Shown here: piece after piece, positions 34,898 to 44,002 of the stretch
Position numbering within the stretch: the stretch's first letter is position 1
Layout of the letters: every line of letters starts with the position of its first letter
DNA from: Candidatus Bathyarchaeota archaeon
Lineage (GTDB): Archaea; Thermoproteota; Bathyarchaeia; Bathyarchaeales; Bathycorpusculaceae
Assembly: GCA_003164295.1 (NCBI GenBank)
Contig: PLTA01000024.1
Span: 62,001 to 126,000, forward strand
DNA length: 64,000 nt
Direction of reading: 5' to 3'
Position numbers and translations under genes: made by a program
The notes under the pieces: model-generated
Told to the model about the DNA's origin: nothing
Databases searched by the model: none
Seen by the model: the letters and a program-made list of their open reading frames with translations, nothing else

Positions 34898-35764
34898 TTA
34901 GTTTGCTTTTGGCGTGGCTTTGTCTACTGCGCCAGTTAAGCTCGTCATTTGCATGTTTGCTTTTCGGATTAAGTCGCCGATTGTTTCTTTGGTTGGGATT
35001 GCCGCGCTGACAGCTAATGCCATTGCTTTTTGATGTGCATTCTGCAGAAGTGGTTTGATTGTTTCTTTGCTGGGGTAAGATATTCCCATTGCTAATGCGA
35101 AGGCTTCTTGATTGCTTTGCTCAACGCTTCTTCTGGTTGCAGCCACGTCAACTTTGAGTTGGTCACCTGTAATCATTAATCCATCATCAAAAACTGCACG
35201 CATCGATATGCCCAGTTCAACTGCTTTAATACCTAGTTTTGAGAGGACACCTGCAAGTTGCTCATTTATTATGTCTCCTCTGCGAGCGACTAATGTGTCT
35301 TTACTGACCCAAACGCTGCCTGATTCGATTCTTGTTGGTAAACCGACACCGTTTAGTTGGCTGATAATTGGGCCGGGAGGTTGAGCTGTGTTGCCTGCTG
35401 GAACAATTACGTCCATGGCGGCTATGTCGCCTGATTTGGCGGTTGTCTTTACTTTGCCGCGTTCAAGCAATAAAGCTAGTTTGAAGGGGTTTAGGTCTGT
35501 GAATAAGTAAACGTTTGACCCGTCCAAGTATACTTCAAGTTGCTTTAAGTTTTCCTGATTCATTTCTTCGATAGCTAAGCGCATCAATGTGTTTTTGAGA
35601 ACGCGAAGGTAAACTTTGCCTGCCATACTTTTCTTTAACTCTTGAAGTTGGGAAGCACGCACCTTTTTTAGGCTAGCGATGCCTATGGATTTATGCTCTT
35701 TCAGTATGCCCTTTATGGCTTCTACTTCGGTTGATTTTTCTTCTAATACTTGTTGGGACGGCAT
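34898..35764 (-). CDS. rpl10: Large ribosomal subunit protein uL10 (P0)
   Basis: The 288-residue stalk base protein shows the RNA-binding N-terminus (SIGIASLKKVRASQLQELKK), the archaeal insert, and a C-terminal helical spine (residues ~220-280) that docks L12 dimers. It ends TPKAN. The acidic EEEE...GLGALF-type tail that many archaeal P0 proteins share with L12 is missing. No L12 gene follows, unlike many archaea. It is last in a minus-strand operon secE-spt5-rpl11-rpl1-rpl10. Confidence 0.93.
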   Translation of the reverse strand: MPSQQVLEEKSTEVEAIKGILKEHKSIGIASLKKVRASQLQELKKSMAGKVYLRVLKNTLMRLAIEEMNQENLKQLEVYLDGSNVYLFTDLNPFKLALLLERGKVKTTAKSGDIAAMDVIVPAGNTAQPPGPIISQLNGVGLPTRIESGSVWVSKDTLVARRGDIINEQLAGVLSKLGIKAVELGISMRAVFDDGLMITGDQLKVDVAATRRSVEQSNQEAFALAMGISYPSKETIKPLLQNAHQKAMALAVSAAIPTKETIGDLIRKANMQMTSLTGAVDKATPKAN

Positions 35765-35779
35765 ATTTTCTCTTCTCGA

Positions 35780-36448
35780 TTATGGTTTAATTTTTACTGG
35801 TTCACCCATAGCTGTCTTGAAGAAAGCGTACTTTACGTTTTTCAAGCCACGCTTGAGTTTTCCATCTAAAACGCGAAGAACAGCCATTGTGTTATCGACA
35901 AGCTCTTCATCCTTCATTTGTTGAGTGCCAACAGAAACCTGAATAATCGGTTGGTTACGCATTCTTACAACCACCGTTTTACGGTGTTTTTTAATGAGAG
36001 CTGCAATATCCGCGTTAGGTGCAACCGGAATAGGCATCTTTCCCCTTGGACCCAAAACTGGACCAAGAATCCTACCGACAAGTGGCATTAGTGGAGCTTC
36101 AGAAATGAAAACGTCATAATCACTGGCAAGCTTGCGCAATTCTTTCTTTTTACCATTTAATGTGTCTAAGTCAGCACGTTCAATAACGTGTTCAGCTTGC
36201 GCGTTTTTTGCTTTCATAGCAAATTCTCCAGAAGCAATAACGCAAACTTTGTTTGGCTTTCCAGTGTCGTGAGGAAGTTCAACAACTTCTTGGATTTTGC
36301 CTTCTGGCGACTTCATATCGATTTCCATGATATCTAAGATCATGTCTACGGTCTGGTTGAATTTTTTGTCGCCAGACTTTGCCTTTGCTTGTTTAATTGC
36401 GTCTAATACGGTCTTGTTGTCTAGGGGCATTTTTAAGCCTCGTGCCAA
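35780..36448 (-). CDS. rpl1: Large ribosomal subunit protein uL1
   Basis: The 222-residue protein of the L1 stalk binds 23S rRNA. Its signatures include VVELPHDTGKPNKVCV near residue 52 and VGRILGPVLGPRGKMPIP near 118. The start is ATG 36448, or more likely ATG 36430 (PLDNKTVLDAIKQAK), giving 216 residues. In archaea L1 represses its own operon by binding a leader mimic; no clear mimic was spotted. It is 15 bases upstream of rpl10. Confidence 0.95.
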   Translation of the reverse strand: MARGLKMPLDNKTVLDAIKQAKAKSGDKKFNQTVDMILDIMEIDMKSPEGKIQEVVELPHDTGKPNKVCVIASGEFAMKAKNAQAEHVIERADLDTLNGKKKELRKLASDYDVFISEAPLMPLVGRILGPVLGPRGKMPIPVAPNADIAALIKKHRKTVVVRMRNQPIIQVSVGTQQMKDEELVDNTMAVLRVLDGKLKRGLKNVKYAFFKTAMGEPVKIKP

Positions 36449-36488
36449 TGAGGGATTAGAAATCGATTATAAAAATATTCGCTTATCA

Positions 36489-36989
36489 TTATTCAGTACC
36501 AAATAGCGCCTCGTAGGTGCCAGCATCAATTTCTTTCTGTACTTCGCGGGGGTCTTTTCCTTCAACAGTGACACCTAAGCTAATGCATGTTCCGAGCATT
36601 TCTTTTGTTGCTTTTTTGAGGGTTGGCGCTAGAAGCTGAGGACCCTTGATTTTGGCTATTCTCACCATCTGCTCCATAGACAAATTGCCTACTTTAACAG
36701 TATTAGGTGTTCCTGAGCCCTTTTCGATTTTTAGTTCAGCAACTATTAAGGCTGAAGCTGTTGGGGTCCCAACGGATATTTCGAAGCTTTTGTCTTCTGT
36801 ATCAGCGGTAATTTTCACTGGAACCTTCATTCCAGCGTAGTCTTTAGTAAGCTCGTTAATTTTTGTGACAACAGCCATAACATTTAGACCTAATGGACCT
36901 AAAGCAGGACCTAATGGTGGACCCGCATTGGCTTGTCCTCCGCTTACGAGCAATTCTACAACTTTTTTGTCTCCCATATCATTCACCAA
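36489..36989 (-). CDS. rpl11: Large ribosomal subunit protein uL11
   Basis: The 166-residue protein of the GTPase-associated centre has the proline-rich hinge [20 protein letters not shown] near residue 17 and the C-terminal rRNA-binding domain ([20 protein letters not shown]). It follows spt5 with no gap. An internal ATG at residue 5 (36977) is the likelier start by family comparison. Confidence 0.95.
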   Translation of the reverse strand: MVNDMGDKKVVELLVSGGQANAGPPLGPALGPLGLNVMAVVTKINELTKDYAGMKVPVKITADTEDKSFEISVGTPTASALIVAELKIEKGSGTPNTVKVGNLSMEQMVRIAKIKGPQLLAPTLKKATKEMLGTCISLGVTVEGKDPREVQKEIDAGTYEALFGTE

Positions 36990-37460
36990 TTATTTTGCTT
37001 TCTCTACTAGTTTTACATAATCTGAATGTACTGTGATTGGCAAAGTAAATGTTGCCTCAAGCAATTCGAGTGTAACTTCGCCTTTTGCCTTGTCAAGCCG
37101 AGTTATTTTCGCGCGCATACCTTTGAAAGGTCCACCAGTAATTTCCACAACATCTTCTTCATCAAGATCTTCCATAACTGGTTTTCGTACGATATAGCGC
37201 TCTATTTCGGCAAAGCTCACGAGCCCAGGTATTCTGGAACGCACATGTCTTAAACCTGTTATGGCTTCTTCAACAAGATGGGGGCCATCAGCTTCAACAA
37301 ACACGTAACCTTTGAGTGTGTCAGGTACAAGAAGAGCTTTTATAGGGATTTGGTTCATTTCAACTTTTGATGCAATTAATCTTGCAACATTGCGTTCTTG
37401 ACCAGTTGTTGTTTTAACAACGAAGATTTTGACTTGTCTTTGCTCTTCTTTCTTGTCCAT
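36990..37460 (-). CDS. spt5: Transcription elongation factor Spt5 (NusG)
   Basis: The 156-residue protein has an NGN domain (residues ~8-90; KIFVVKTTTGQERNVARLI, YVFVEADGPH) and a KOW domain (~100-150; VVEITGGPFKGMRAKITRLD). It binds RNA polymerase together with Spt4 to keep it processive and couples transcription to ribosomes. It abuts rpl11 directly, the standard archaeal arrangement. Confidence 0.95.
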   Translation of the reverse strand: MDKKEEQRQVKIFVVKTTTGQERNVARLIASKVEMNQIPIKALLVPDTLKGYVFVEADGPHLVEEAITGLRHVRSRIPGLVSFAEIERYIVRKPVMEDLDEEDVVEITGGPFKGMRAKITRLDKAKGEVTLELLEATFTLPITVHSDYVKLVEKAK

Positions 37461-37476
37461 AAACTCAGGTTTCCTT

Positions 37477-37698
37477 CTAAGGTGTTGCTGTAGCTGCGGG
37501 TGATGCTGCGCCGCCTATTGCGTAGGATAAAAGTTTAATTACGAAACCAATCAAACCGACTGCGCCTATACCTAAAAGGCTAATTTTTATTGAAAGCCAC
37601 AGCTCTTCCCGTCCAGGTTTAACAGCTAACTTTAAAGTTCTTGCTGCTTGCTGTAACCAAGATTTTATTCCCATAGTCATCGCACACCAAGATTTCAT
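37477..37698 (-). CDS. secE: SecE / Sec61-gamma translocon subunit
   Basis: The 73-residue single-pass protein has the amphipathic helix WLQQAARTLKLAVKPGREEL and a membrane helix ISLLGIGAVGLIGFVIKLL. This is the usual Sec61-gamma form, here with an alanine/threonine-rich tail. ATG at residue 9 (37674) is the probable start. It heads the operon with spt5 and the ribosomal proteins, as in most archaea. Confidence 0.9.
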   Translation of the reverse strand: MKSWCAMTMGIKSWLQQAARTLKLAVKPGREELWLSIKISLLGIGAVGLIGFVIKLLSYAIGGAASPAATATP

Positions 37699-37777
37699 TT
37701 ATGAATAATAAACGTTACTGTAACTCGGAGTTTAAAAACAACCATAATTACCCTTTTAAAGATTCTTACCCGACAAC

Positions 37778-38602
37778 TTAAACTTTTTTGAAAGACACCC
37801 TCACGTCCTGCAGAACAGACAGCAGTTTTAGTTTGTCTTCGCTTTTGATTCCTTTCCAATCAAGAACTGCATATGATACTTTCTCGAAAGTTTTTGCTAT
37901 GCATTGCGATAACATTTCAGAATCAATATTGCAAACAGCATGTTTAGGTATCATATGACCAAAAATGGCTTCTCCGACCAAAGCCATACATGTGAACCTT
38001 TGATTGTAATGCGTTCCACCGATTCCAAGAACCGCCGAGCTAGCAGGTTTAGAGAAATTATCGATCGCGTATATTGTTGAGTGAGCAACGGCTTGTGCAG
38101 CTTTGGAATTACTCCATTGCTTTTCTGAACTGCCTAACTCAACGAACATCGTTGGAACATTTAGGCTTGGACCATGATGTGTGACCTCATATGACACCTC
38201 ATAATCAAGGGCGAATTCTTCTTTATAGTGCAAAAGCGCTCTCAAGGCATCGCGCATGGCTGTTGCAGGAGAAATTGAAAGGTTTTTTGGCAATCCTCCG
38301 AGTCCTGCTTCAGCAAAGTTTCCAGGAGTATGAACCGATAAAGTAGGGATTCCGCTTTGGCTGCTGTGACGTGAAATGAAAACAATCAACTGAGCGCTTG
38401 GGAATTCTTCCGGTAGGTTTTGTGCGTTAACAGATTCTTGATTTATGGTTGCAAGGGTTATTTCTATGTCGTTTAAGACGACGCTATAGAGATAATTTTG
38501 TTGGAAGATCTCAGAGGTTTTTTTAAATTGGTAATGTTTTAGAATTTGCTCTTTGATGTTAAGGCTTGCAATGTCTTTTTCTGAGGCCACAATAAGAATC
38601 AT
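37778..38602 (-). CDS. dtdA: D-aminoacyl-tRNA deacylase, archaeal type
   Basis: The 274-residue enzyme frees tRNA from mischarged D-amino acids (GEK1/DtdA family). Motifs are VFISRHSSQSGIPTLSVHTPGN near residue 75, DYEVSYEVTHHGPS near 125, VELGSSEKQW near 147 and GIGGTHYNQRF near 195; the histidines are candidate metal ligands. Length matches the family. It is convergent with nothing close and divergent from the transcarbamoylase. Confidence 0.93.
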   Translation of the reverse strand: MILIVASEKDIASLNIKEQILKHYQFKKTSEIFQQNYLYSVVLNDIEITLATINQESVNAQNLPEEFPSAQLIVFISRHSSQSGIPTLSVHTPGNFAEAGLGGLPKNLSISPATAMRDALRALLHYKEEFALDYEVSYEVTHHGPSLNVPTMFVELGSSEKQWSNSKAAQAVAHSTIYAIDNFSKPASSAVLGIGGTHYNQRFTCMALVGEAIFGHMIPKHAVCNIDSEMLSQCIAKTFEKVSYAVLDWKGIKSEDKLKLLSVLQDVRVSFKKV

Positions 38603-38697
38603 GCTTCTTCATCCAGTAATGTGCGCTGTTCGGGTGAAAAGGGTTTCCATAAAGCTTATAATTGCTGTCTCGTCAGCGTATCTGGAAGGCAAACAAG

Positions 38698-39606
38698 ATG
38701 CATCTGATTAATTTCAAAGAATTATCCGACCAAGAGCTTAATTCACTGGTTGATTTAGGAATTGAAGTTAAGCGCAATCCCAAAAAATACAGCAAAACGT
38801 TTGAAGATAAATCAGTTGCATTGGTTTTTCAGAAAACTTCCACGCGGACTAGGGTTTCGTTTGAGGTTGCGTCTACCCAACTCGGCGGTCATGGCTTGTT
38901 TATTGATTGGCGAACAACCAACTTTACGATGGCAGACATAACTGATGAGGTCAAGTATTTATCACGTAATGTTGACTGCATCATGGCCAGGTTGCTCTAC
39001 GATACGGATTTGTTGAAAATGGCAAAGGCTTCACGTATTCCAGTGATAAATGGGTGCGACGAAAAGTATCATCCAAGCCAAGCCTTAGCCGACTTAATCA
39101 CCATAAAAGAGAAAAAAGGCACACTTAAGGGGACCAAATTGGTTTACATTGGCGTGCATAATAATGTTTGCAACTCGCTAATTGAAGGTTGTACAAAAAC
39201 GGGGATCAAAATCACAACAGTAACCCCGATTTTTAATGAGGCTGCACGAGATGAAGAGGTGCTGACCGAAGCCAACAAAACTGGGCTTTGGAAATCAACG
39301 TTAGATGCAAAAAAAGCAGTTAAAGATGCAGATTTCGTTTACACTGACACATGGATTGACATGGAATTCTTCACCGATCCAAAATTTGCAGCTGAAAAAG
39401 AAAAGCGAATTAGAATAATGATGCCATACCAAATTAACTCTGAACTCCTCAAAAGCACCGATCCATACATTATGCATGACATGCCGATTCATCGAGGATA
39501 TGAAATAAGCGTTGAAGCCATTGAGAGCTCCAAATCAATAATTTATGAGCAAGCAGAAAACAGACTATACTCAGCTAAAGCCATTATGCTAAAGCTGATG
39601 AAATAA
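38698..39606 (+). CDS. Transcarbamoylase of the OTC/ATC family, specificity uncertain
   Basis: The protein has 302 residues from ATG 38698 (an upstream in-frame start at 38662 is less likely). The carbamoyl-phosphate motif STRTR is intact at residues 48-52, and HPSQ at 125-128 stands for HPxQ. The second-substrate site differs from ornithine enzymes: the SMG loop is replaced by DTWIDME (217-223) and HCLP by HDMP (260-263), and DWRTTNF follows the first domain. Automated annotation would call it argF. I hold only the transcarbamoylase reaction as secure. Its stop overlaps the next ATG (TAATG). Confidence 0.8.
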   Translation: MHLINFKELSDQELNSLVDLGIEVKRNPKKYSKTFEDKSVALVFQKTSTRTRVSFEVASTQLGGHGLFIDWRTTNFTMADITDEVKYLSRNVDCIMARLLYDTDLLKMAKASRIPVINGCDEKYHPSQALADLITIKEKKGTLKGTKLVYIGVHNNVCNSLIEGCTKTGIKITTVTPIFNEAARDEEVLTEANKTGLWKSTLDAKKAVKDADFVYTDTWIDMEFFTDPKFAAEKEKRIRIMMPYQINSELLKSTDPYIMHDMPIHRGYEISVEAIESSKSIIYEQAENRLYSAKAIMLKLMK

Positions 39607-40142
39607 TGCCTCGGTTTTTAGTATTTTTAAGAGGAATCAACGTTGGGGGGCGTTCTGTTAAAAAGGAGAAGCTGCAAGAAGTTTTCACTTCGCTGGGTTT
39701 CCTAAATGTTTCTACGTTTAGACAGAGCGGTAACATTATTTTTGAAACCAACGAAACAAATATCGAAGACTTTAAAGGTAAAATAGAAGACAAACTTCAC
39801 GGCACCTTAGGATATGATGTTGTTATTTTTGTGCGCACAATTCAACAACTAAAGAATATAGTTAACCTGAATCCGTTTAAAGGGCAAGACACTCAAGGCA
39901 CCAGTTTTCTTGTTACTCTGCTCTCAAACGCACCTTCCAAATTTCCTTTAAAGTTACCATTAACAATTCCTAAATCAACAGCAAAAATAATTTCAGCAGA
40001 TGGCACAGAAGTTTTCAGCGTGACACATGGAGGTGGAGAAGGCGCTTTGCCTAACCCGTTTATAGAGTCAAAGTTGAAAGTGAAAGCAACTACTCGAAAT
40101 ATGAATGTAATTAGAGAAATCTTAGAAAAATATAGTTCTTAG
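39606..40142 (+). CDS. DUF1697 family protein
   Basis: The 178-residue protein opens RFLVFLRGINVGGRSVKKE and has the FRQSGNIIFETN stretch, both hallmarks of DUF1697, an uncharacterised alpha/beta family common in bacteria. It begins within the stop codon of the transcarbamoylase gene, so the two are translated together. The pairing is unusual and may be recent or bacterial in origin. Confidence 0.88.
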   Translation: MPRFLVFLRGINVGGRSVKKEKLQEVFTSLGFLNVSTFRQSGNIIFETNETNIEDFKGKIEDKLHGTLGYDVVIFVRTIQQLKNIVNLNPFKGQDTQGTSFLVTLLSNAPSKFPLKLPLTIPKSTAKIISADGTEVFSVTHGGGEGALPNPFIESKLKVKATTRNMNVIREILEKYSS

Positions 40143-40234
40143 AGTCACTGTTTGCAAAGACTTCCATCTGTCCACCTAAAAGCATTATTCAAACTGAACG
40201 CATAAAGTTAGATAAGAAGGAAGAAAGCCACCCG

Positions 40235-41124
40235 ATGAATCTTACAACACACAGCGTCTTGGCTTTTGCACTAGGAATAGCTCTCTTTCACAATGTTGGA
40301 ATTGCTTTTGTTATAACTATTGGAGCTGTTATTCCAGACTTAGACAGAGAATATCTTTTGGTCGTAAAAGATTTTATTGGAAGGCACCAGTTGCATCGGT
40401 CACTATTTCATAATTTTCTTTTAATTGGAATATTATATATTTTGAAGCCCTTTCTGGCCTCAGGTGCTTTAAGTCACTCGTTGCTGGATAGTTTGACATC
40501 GGCAAGACATGGGCGTAGAATTATTTTTCCCTTTTAATAGAATTGTCAAAAATTTCAGGTTCGGGATTGAAGGCGACGAAGAAAACCCATCCAGGAAACC
40601 ACAATGGTGGGTCGAAGACCCTTGGACGTTGCTTCAGAAAACAACTGATAACAACTGATAGAGATTTACAGGAGCCAACACATCAACCCTGGAGAAGATT
40701 TTACGGACCATTTAGAAACAGCCGCGTCGTTGATTGGGGAATTTTTTCAGCCTCGTTAGTTTTCCTAATTATTATTTTTGCTACAAAAGGAACCTCTGGT
40801 TTTTCAGTCTCAGGCTTCAATAATTGGGTAATTCTCTCTTTCGGTGGAATATCAGTATTTTACGCTTTGGGAGAATTATATAGAAGGAGAAGTCTTAATT
40901 TAAAAAAGCTTGGATTGGAACCCCCAGATACGAATTGGTACGTTTTAGCAATTCTAATTGCAGGAATTGCCTTATTCATATTTGGTGGCTTAGAAGCACA
41001 ACTATTCCAACCTCGCTTACCAGATTTGACTTTAATTGCTTATGCATTAATTTCATTGATTATCGGACTTGTGATCTCGTATTTCGCGTTAAAGTTATCG
41101 AAAAACAAAGATCTATCTTTGTAG
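40235..41124 (+). pseudogene. YdjM-like membrane metal-dependent hydrolase, broken twice
   Basis: The first piece (40235-40537) has THSVLAFALG, GAVIPDLDREY, HRSLFHN and SHSLLDSLTSARHG, typical of DUF457/YdjM membrane hydrolases. An extra G in GGG near 40511-40513 shifts the frame; reading GG restores VELFFPFNRIVKNFRFGIEG and continues to 40655. There a perfect 10-base tandem duplication (40641-40660) breaks the frame again. Removing one copy runs straight into QKTTDRDLQEPTHQPWRRFY and about four membrane segments to 41124. Whole, it is ~290 residues. The lesions may be real or errors. Confidence 0.72.
40641..40660 (+). repeat. Perfect 10-base tandem duplication
   Basis: ACAACTGATA occurs twice in direct succession. 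One copy is surplus to the hydrolase reading frame, so this is a frame-breaking slippage or assembly event. Confidence 0.85.
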
Positions 41125-41175
41125 GTAAGTCACGATCAAACTGAATTTCTTCCAATATATTTCGGGCAGAGTGTT

Positions 41176-41607
41176 TTACAACTTTTCCTTAGTATAGCCG
41201 CATACAAAGCATTTTGCATCATGCACGCAAACTACATCTCCACAACTCGGGCAAGTGTATCTTTCTTCTTGACTTTTTAGAAAATCAGCCATACCTTTTT
41301 CTTTTAGTATTTTTAAGTTTTCGACTATGCTCATGTCGTATCGTTCGCGGTAGCGCTTGTCTAAATGTGCAAGTTTTTCACAGGGCATTGCGTCACATTC
41401 GCTGCAAGATTGAATTTCGTGTTTAGAGAGTTTTTTGCACCCACGTTTAATATAGCAGTTTTTACCTCTTGGCAGGCAGCCTGCACAGTAAGTTATTTTG
41501 CCTCTTACCCTCGGTATCCCTTGAGTGTAAGCTATGTAACCTCTGCAAATGGCGCAGTTCATTCCGCAAGGCGCAATAAGTTCGGGAGTAAATTTGTTGT
41601 TTGACAT
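41176..41607 (-). CDS. DUF3795 cysteine-rich protein
   Basis: The 143-residue protein has 14 or more cysteines in several pairs: CGMNCAICRGY near residue 14, CAGCLPRGKNCYI, SCSECDAMPC near 68 and a C-terminal zinc ribbon CPSCG...CFVCGY. This is the DUF3795 pattern, with several probable zinc or iron-sulfur sites. Function is unknown. It stands alone on the minus strand. Confidence 0.85.
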   Translation of the reverse strand: MSNNKFTPELIAPCGMNCAICRGYIAYTQGIPRVRGKITYCAGCLPRGKNCYIKRGCKKLSKHEIQSCSECDAMPCEKLAHLDKRYRERYDMSIVENLKILKEKGMADFLKSQEERYTCPSCGDVVCVHDAKCFVCGYTKEKL

Positions 41608-41731
41608 TAAGTTTTATTGTCCAGAAATGGTTTAATTATTTTGCTCTTAAAGTAGGCAAATACAAAGATAGTTTGTTTTTGAGGAATAATTCGTAATTAG
41701 CGCCGAAAATTTTGGGATAATTATTGGTATA

Positions 41732-41833
41732 TTAGAGTTCGCTTTTCTTCTTTCCCAGCTCTTTTAGTTTTCGTTTGAGGGTTGCTGAGGTTTCTTGATA
41801 CACACTTAACAGAGAAGGAAAATTGTTAAACAT
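41732..41833 (-). CDS. Possible 33-aa charged peptide
   Basis: ATG 41833 to TAA 41732 encodes a peptide with a strongly basic amphipathic helix (ETSATLKRKLKELGKKKSEL). A TTAAAA box upstream could serve as a promoter for a short-leader transcript, divergent from the gene at 41871. Composition is protein-like, but length gives little support. Confidence 0.3.
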   Translation of the reverse strand: MFNNFPSLLSVYQETSATLKRKLKELGKKKSEL

Positions 41834-41870
41834 GATAACCCTTTTAACGCAATTCATTCCTTAACTAAGT

Positions 41871-42422
41871 ATGAGAAAAAGTTGGATAATTGTTGGGTTC
41901 ACTATCGTTTTAGCCATTTCAATTTCAGTTTTGATTATCGAATACCAACATATTGATAATACCCAGCAAAGCATGGCTGAGTCTTGGATGTTTAAAGGCG
42001 CATACGCAACATACGAAGGCCAAATAAACTCCATTTCTACACAATTTAGCGTAAACGAAACAATACAAGTTACTAACTTAAACGCCACCCACGTGCAAAT
42101 CCAAACCAACTCATCAATTGCAACATCCTTTGCGCCAACATTATCGGACCAAACTACGTTATGGGTCAATAAAACAAACATCAACTTTCAGCCTAAAGGT
42201 GAAACACTTACCGAAACCTATAACACGAAAATAACAGTCAGAAACATAGGAAGCCGAGATTGCATAGCCTACGATTACACCAACCAAGCAATTAACGCTA
42301 CATATTACATAGACCAAGTTCTTCTGTGGCCCGTTAGAATTGTTTATGCGACAACTTTTGAAAATCAAACTTACCATATAGAATTTAACCTTAAAGGCAC
42401 AAACATAAACGGACTAAACTAA
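41871..42422 (+). CDS. Membrane-anchored exported protein, unknown
   Basis: The 183-residue protein has one N-terminal hydrophobic helix (WIIVGFTIVLAISISVLII) and the rest outside, rich in Asn/Thr with about ten N-x-S/T sequons, so it is probably N-glycosylated at the cell surface. The beta-rich extracellular part is not recognised. ATG 41871 lies close to AT-rich promoter sequence with no clear ribosome-binding site. Confidence 0.7.
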   Translation: MRKSWIIVGFTIVLAISISVLIIEYQHIDNTQQSMAESWMFKGAYATYEGQINSISTQFSVNETIQVTNLNATHVQIQTNSSIATSFAPTLSDQTTLWVNKTNINFQPKGETLTETYNTKITVRNIGSRDCIAYDYTNQAINATYYIDQVLLWPVRIVYATTFENQTYHIEFNLKGTNINGLN

Positions 42423-43017
42423 GGTTCAATCACTTGCTTTAATTTTCAAAATACAAGCATTTGCGCATAATTATCACAGGATTTACCAACATAATTCTTA
42501 AATTAACAAATCGGGGTGCAGTCATATCTTTTTTATTTTTGCTCTCTGCAATAGGTGGTAATTATCCTTTTATTTTCGAGCCACATTATCCATCAGTAGC
42601 TGGAAAGGACTGTGTAATCACAACCGTTAGAAGATAAACCCAGAAGTAGATGCGGCTAGAGTAAAAGTCTGGTTAACTTAGACGCAAACAAAATTCGGGA
42701 AGAGAGAGAGAGGAACAATTCGCTTGCATCCAAGTTAACCAATACTTCACCCATTTAGGCGCATCATTTCTGCGCGTTATAACTATCAACGTTCCTGGGT
42801 GTGTTATACACCAATGTGACTGTGACTTCCCATCCACAAAAAACCAATTTTTACCAACAACATTTTGACAAGCCATCACATGACAGTAAACATAAAGAAT
42901 ACCGAGAAAAAGTTACCTTAAACTTGACAAAAAACCTCACGTTAAATAAATTAACAGAACCTAAAAACAGCAAGCTTTAATTGAAGCTCCTGCCTTACAA
43001 TAATTCGAGGATTTTAT
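42423..43017. other. Intergenic, no convincing gene
   Basis: About 600 bases. A minus-strand frame (42879-42673, tryptophan- and cysteine-rich) exists but shows no family or ribosome-binding site and may be a remnant. The last 60 bases are AT-rich and precede the TTG of the next gene. Confidence 0.4.
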
Positions 43018-43425
43018 TTGATTATTGCTGGTTTTGATGTGTCTTTTCCAGGCATACTTTATACTATAATAGGGTTAATTATTCTTTGGATAATTGTTTC
43101 TATTCCTGTTTGGCTTGCTGGAAAGGCTGTAACTGGAGGGAAAGCAACTTTTGGAGATGCTTTGCTGGCAACGCTTGCTGGACCAATTGTCTATTTCGTC
43201 GTCGTTTTTTTGGTGGGCTTTTTCCTTGGAGCTCCGACTTTGATTTTCGGTTACATTTTGGCACTTATCGCTTGGATTTGGGTTTTCAAGGCAAGTTTCC
43301 AAACAGGATGGCTTCGAGCAATTCTAATAGCAATTCTAGCATGGGTCATCTTTATTGTTTTAAGCATAATAATTGGTGCTCTATTCGGAATAGCGTATCC
43401 TGCCCCTTTTTTCCCGAAAATCTAG
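43018..43425 (+). CDS. Small multi-pass membrane protein, 135 aa
   Basis: A TTG start at 43018 opens a very hydrophobic protein with four probable helices (GILYTIIGLIILWIIVSIPV first, IAILAWVIFIVLSIIIGALF last). Glycines and a few charges (KAVTGGKATFGDA) lie in the loop between helices 1 and 2. No family is recognised. It is single in its strand context. Confidence 0.65.
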   Translation: MIIAGFDVSFPGILYTIIGLIILWIIVSIPVWLAGKAVTGGKATFGDALLATLAGPIVYFVVVFLVGFFLGAPTLIFGYILALIAWIWVFKASFQTGWLRAILIAILAWVIFIVLSIIIGALFGIAYPAPFFPKI

Positions 43426-43623
43426 AAAAATTATCACTTTAAGTGAATGTACACTTGGAAGATTAGACTTAATCTAAATCATGTTAGAGGCTGTCCACTT
43501 AATGAACCTTCAATGTCAAACCCTGTCTTTTTCTTAACTCGTTCTCAAATGTCACAGCGCTTGCTAACGCCAAAATGTAGGTGTTGGTTCACAGTCACAC
43601 GTGTTTAACCCCAACCAATGACC

Positions 43624-43632
43624 CTATATAAG
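43624..43632 (+). promoter_or_regulatory. TATA box upstream of PRC-barrel gene
   Basis: CTATATAAG sits ~46 bases before ATG 43674. Predicted transcription start is near 43655, giving a ~20-base leader that contains GAAGGTTAG as ribosome-binding site. This is one of the clearest promoters in the window. Confidence 0.7.
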
Positions 43633-43673
43633 TTAGCTCAAATCTTGGGCGCAGAAAAGAAGGTTAGATATTT

Positions 43674-43961
43674 ATGAAAAGTAAAGAGTTTATGGATAAA
43701 GATGTTTTTGCGTTAGATGAAAAAATCGGCAAAATCAAAGAAATGGAAGTAGACGCTAATGAGTGGAAAGTAACTCATCTCGAAGTCGAATTGGACAAAA
43801 ACGTAGCTGAATCAGTGCTTGGCGCAAAGAAAGGCGGAGTGCGAAACAATCTAAACGTTGCAGCTTTAGAGAAAGGGACTGGCATCTGGACAGACAATGG
43901 ATTGCACTTAAAAGTTTCAAAAGACAAACTGCATATGTACCTAAGCCCAGTAAAAACTTAG
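43674..43961 (+). CDS. PRC-barrel domain protein
   Basis: The 95-residue protein fits the PRC-barrel fold (FALDEKIGKIKEMEVDANEW, then KVTHLEVELDKNVAESVLG). Archaeal stand-alone PRC barrels associate with RNA processing and with cell division (CdpB), so an adaptor role is likely. It has a strong TATA box and ribosome-binding site. A small acidic gene follows 41 bases downstream. Confidence 0.8.
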   Translation: MKSKEFMDKDVFALDEKIGKIKEMEVDANEWKVTHLEVELDKNVAESVLGAKKGGVRNNLNVAALEKGTGIWTDNGLHLKVSKDKLHMYLSPVKT

Positions 43962-44002
43962 GCATATACCTTTTTTAGCGTATTTTAGGAGCTTAACAAA
44001 TT

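Noticed and set aside
42673..42879. Minus-strand frame of 68 codons rich in Trp and Cys
   Set aside because: No start signal, family or conserved motif; cannot be separated from chance.
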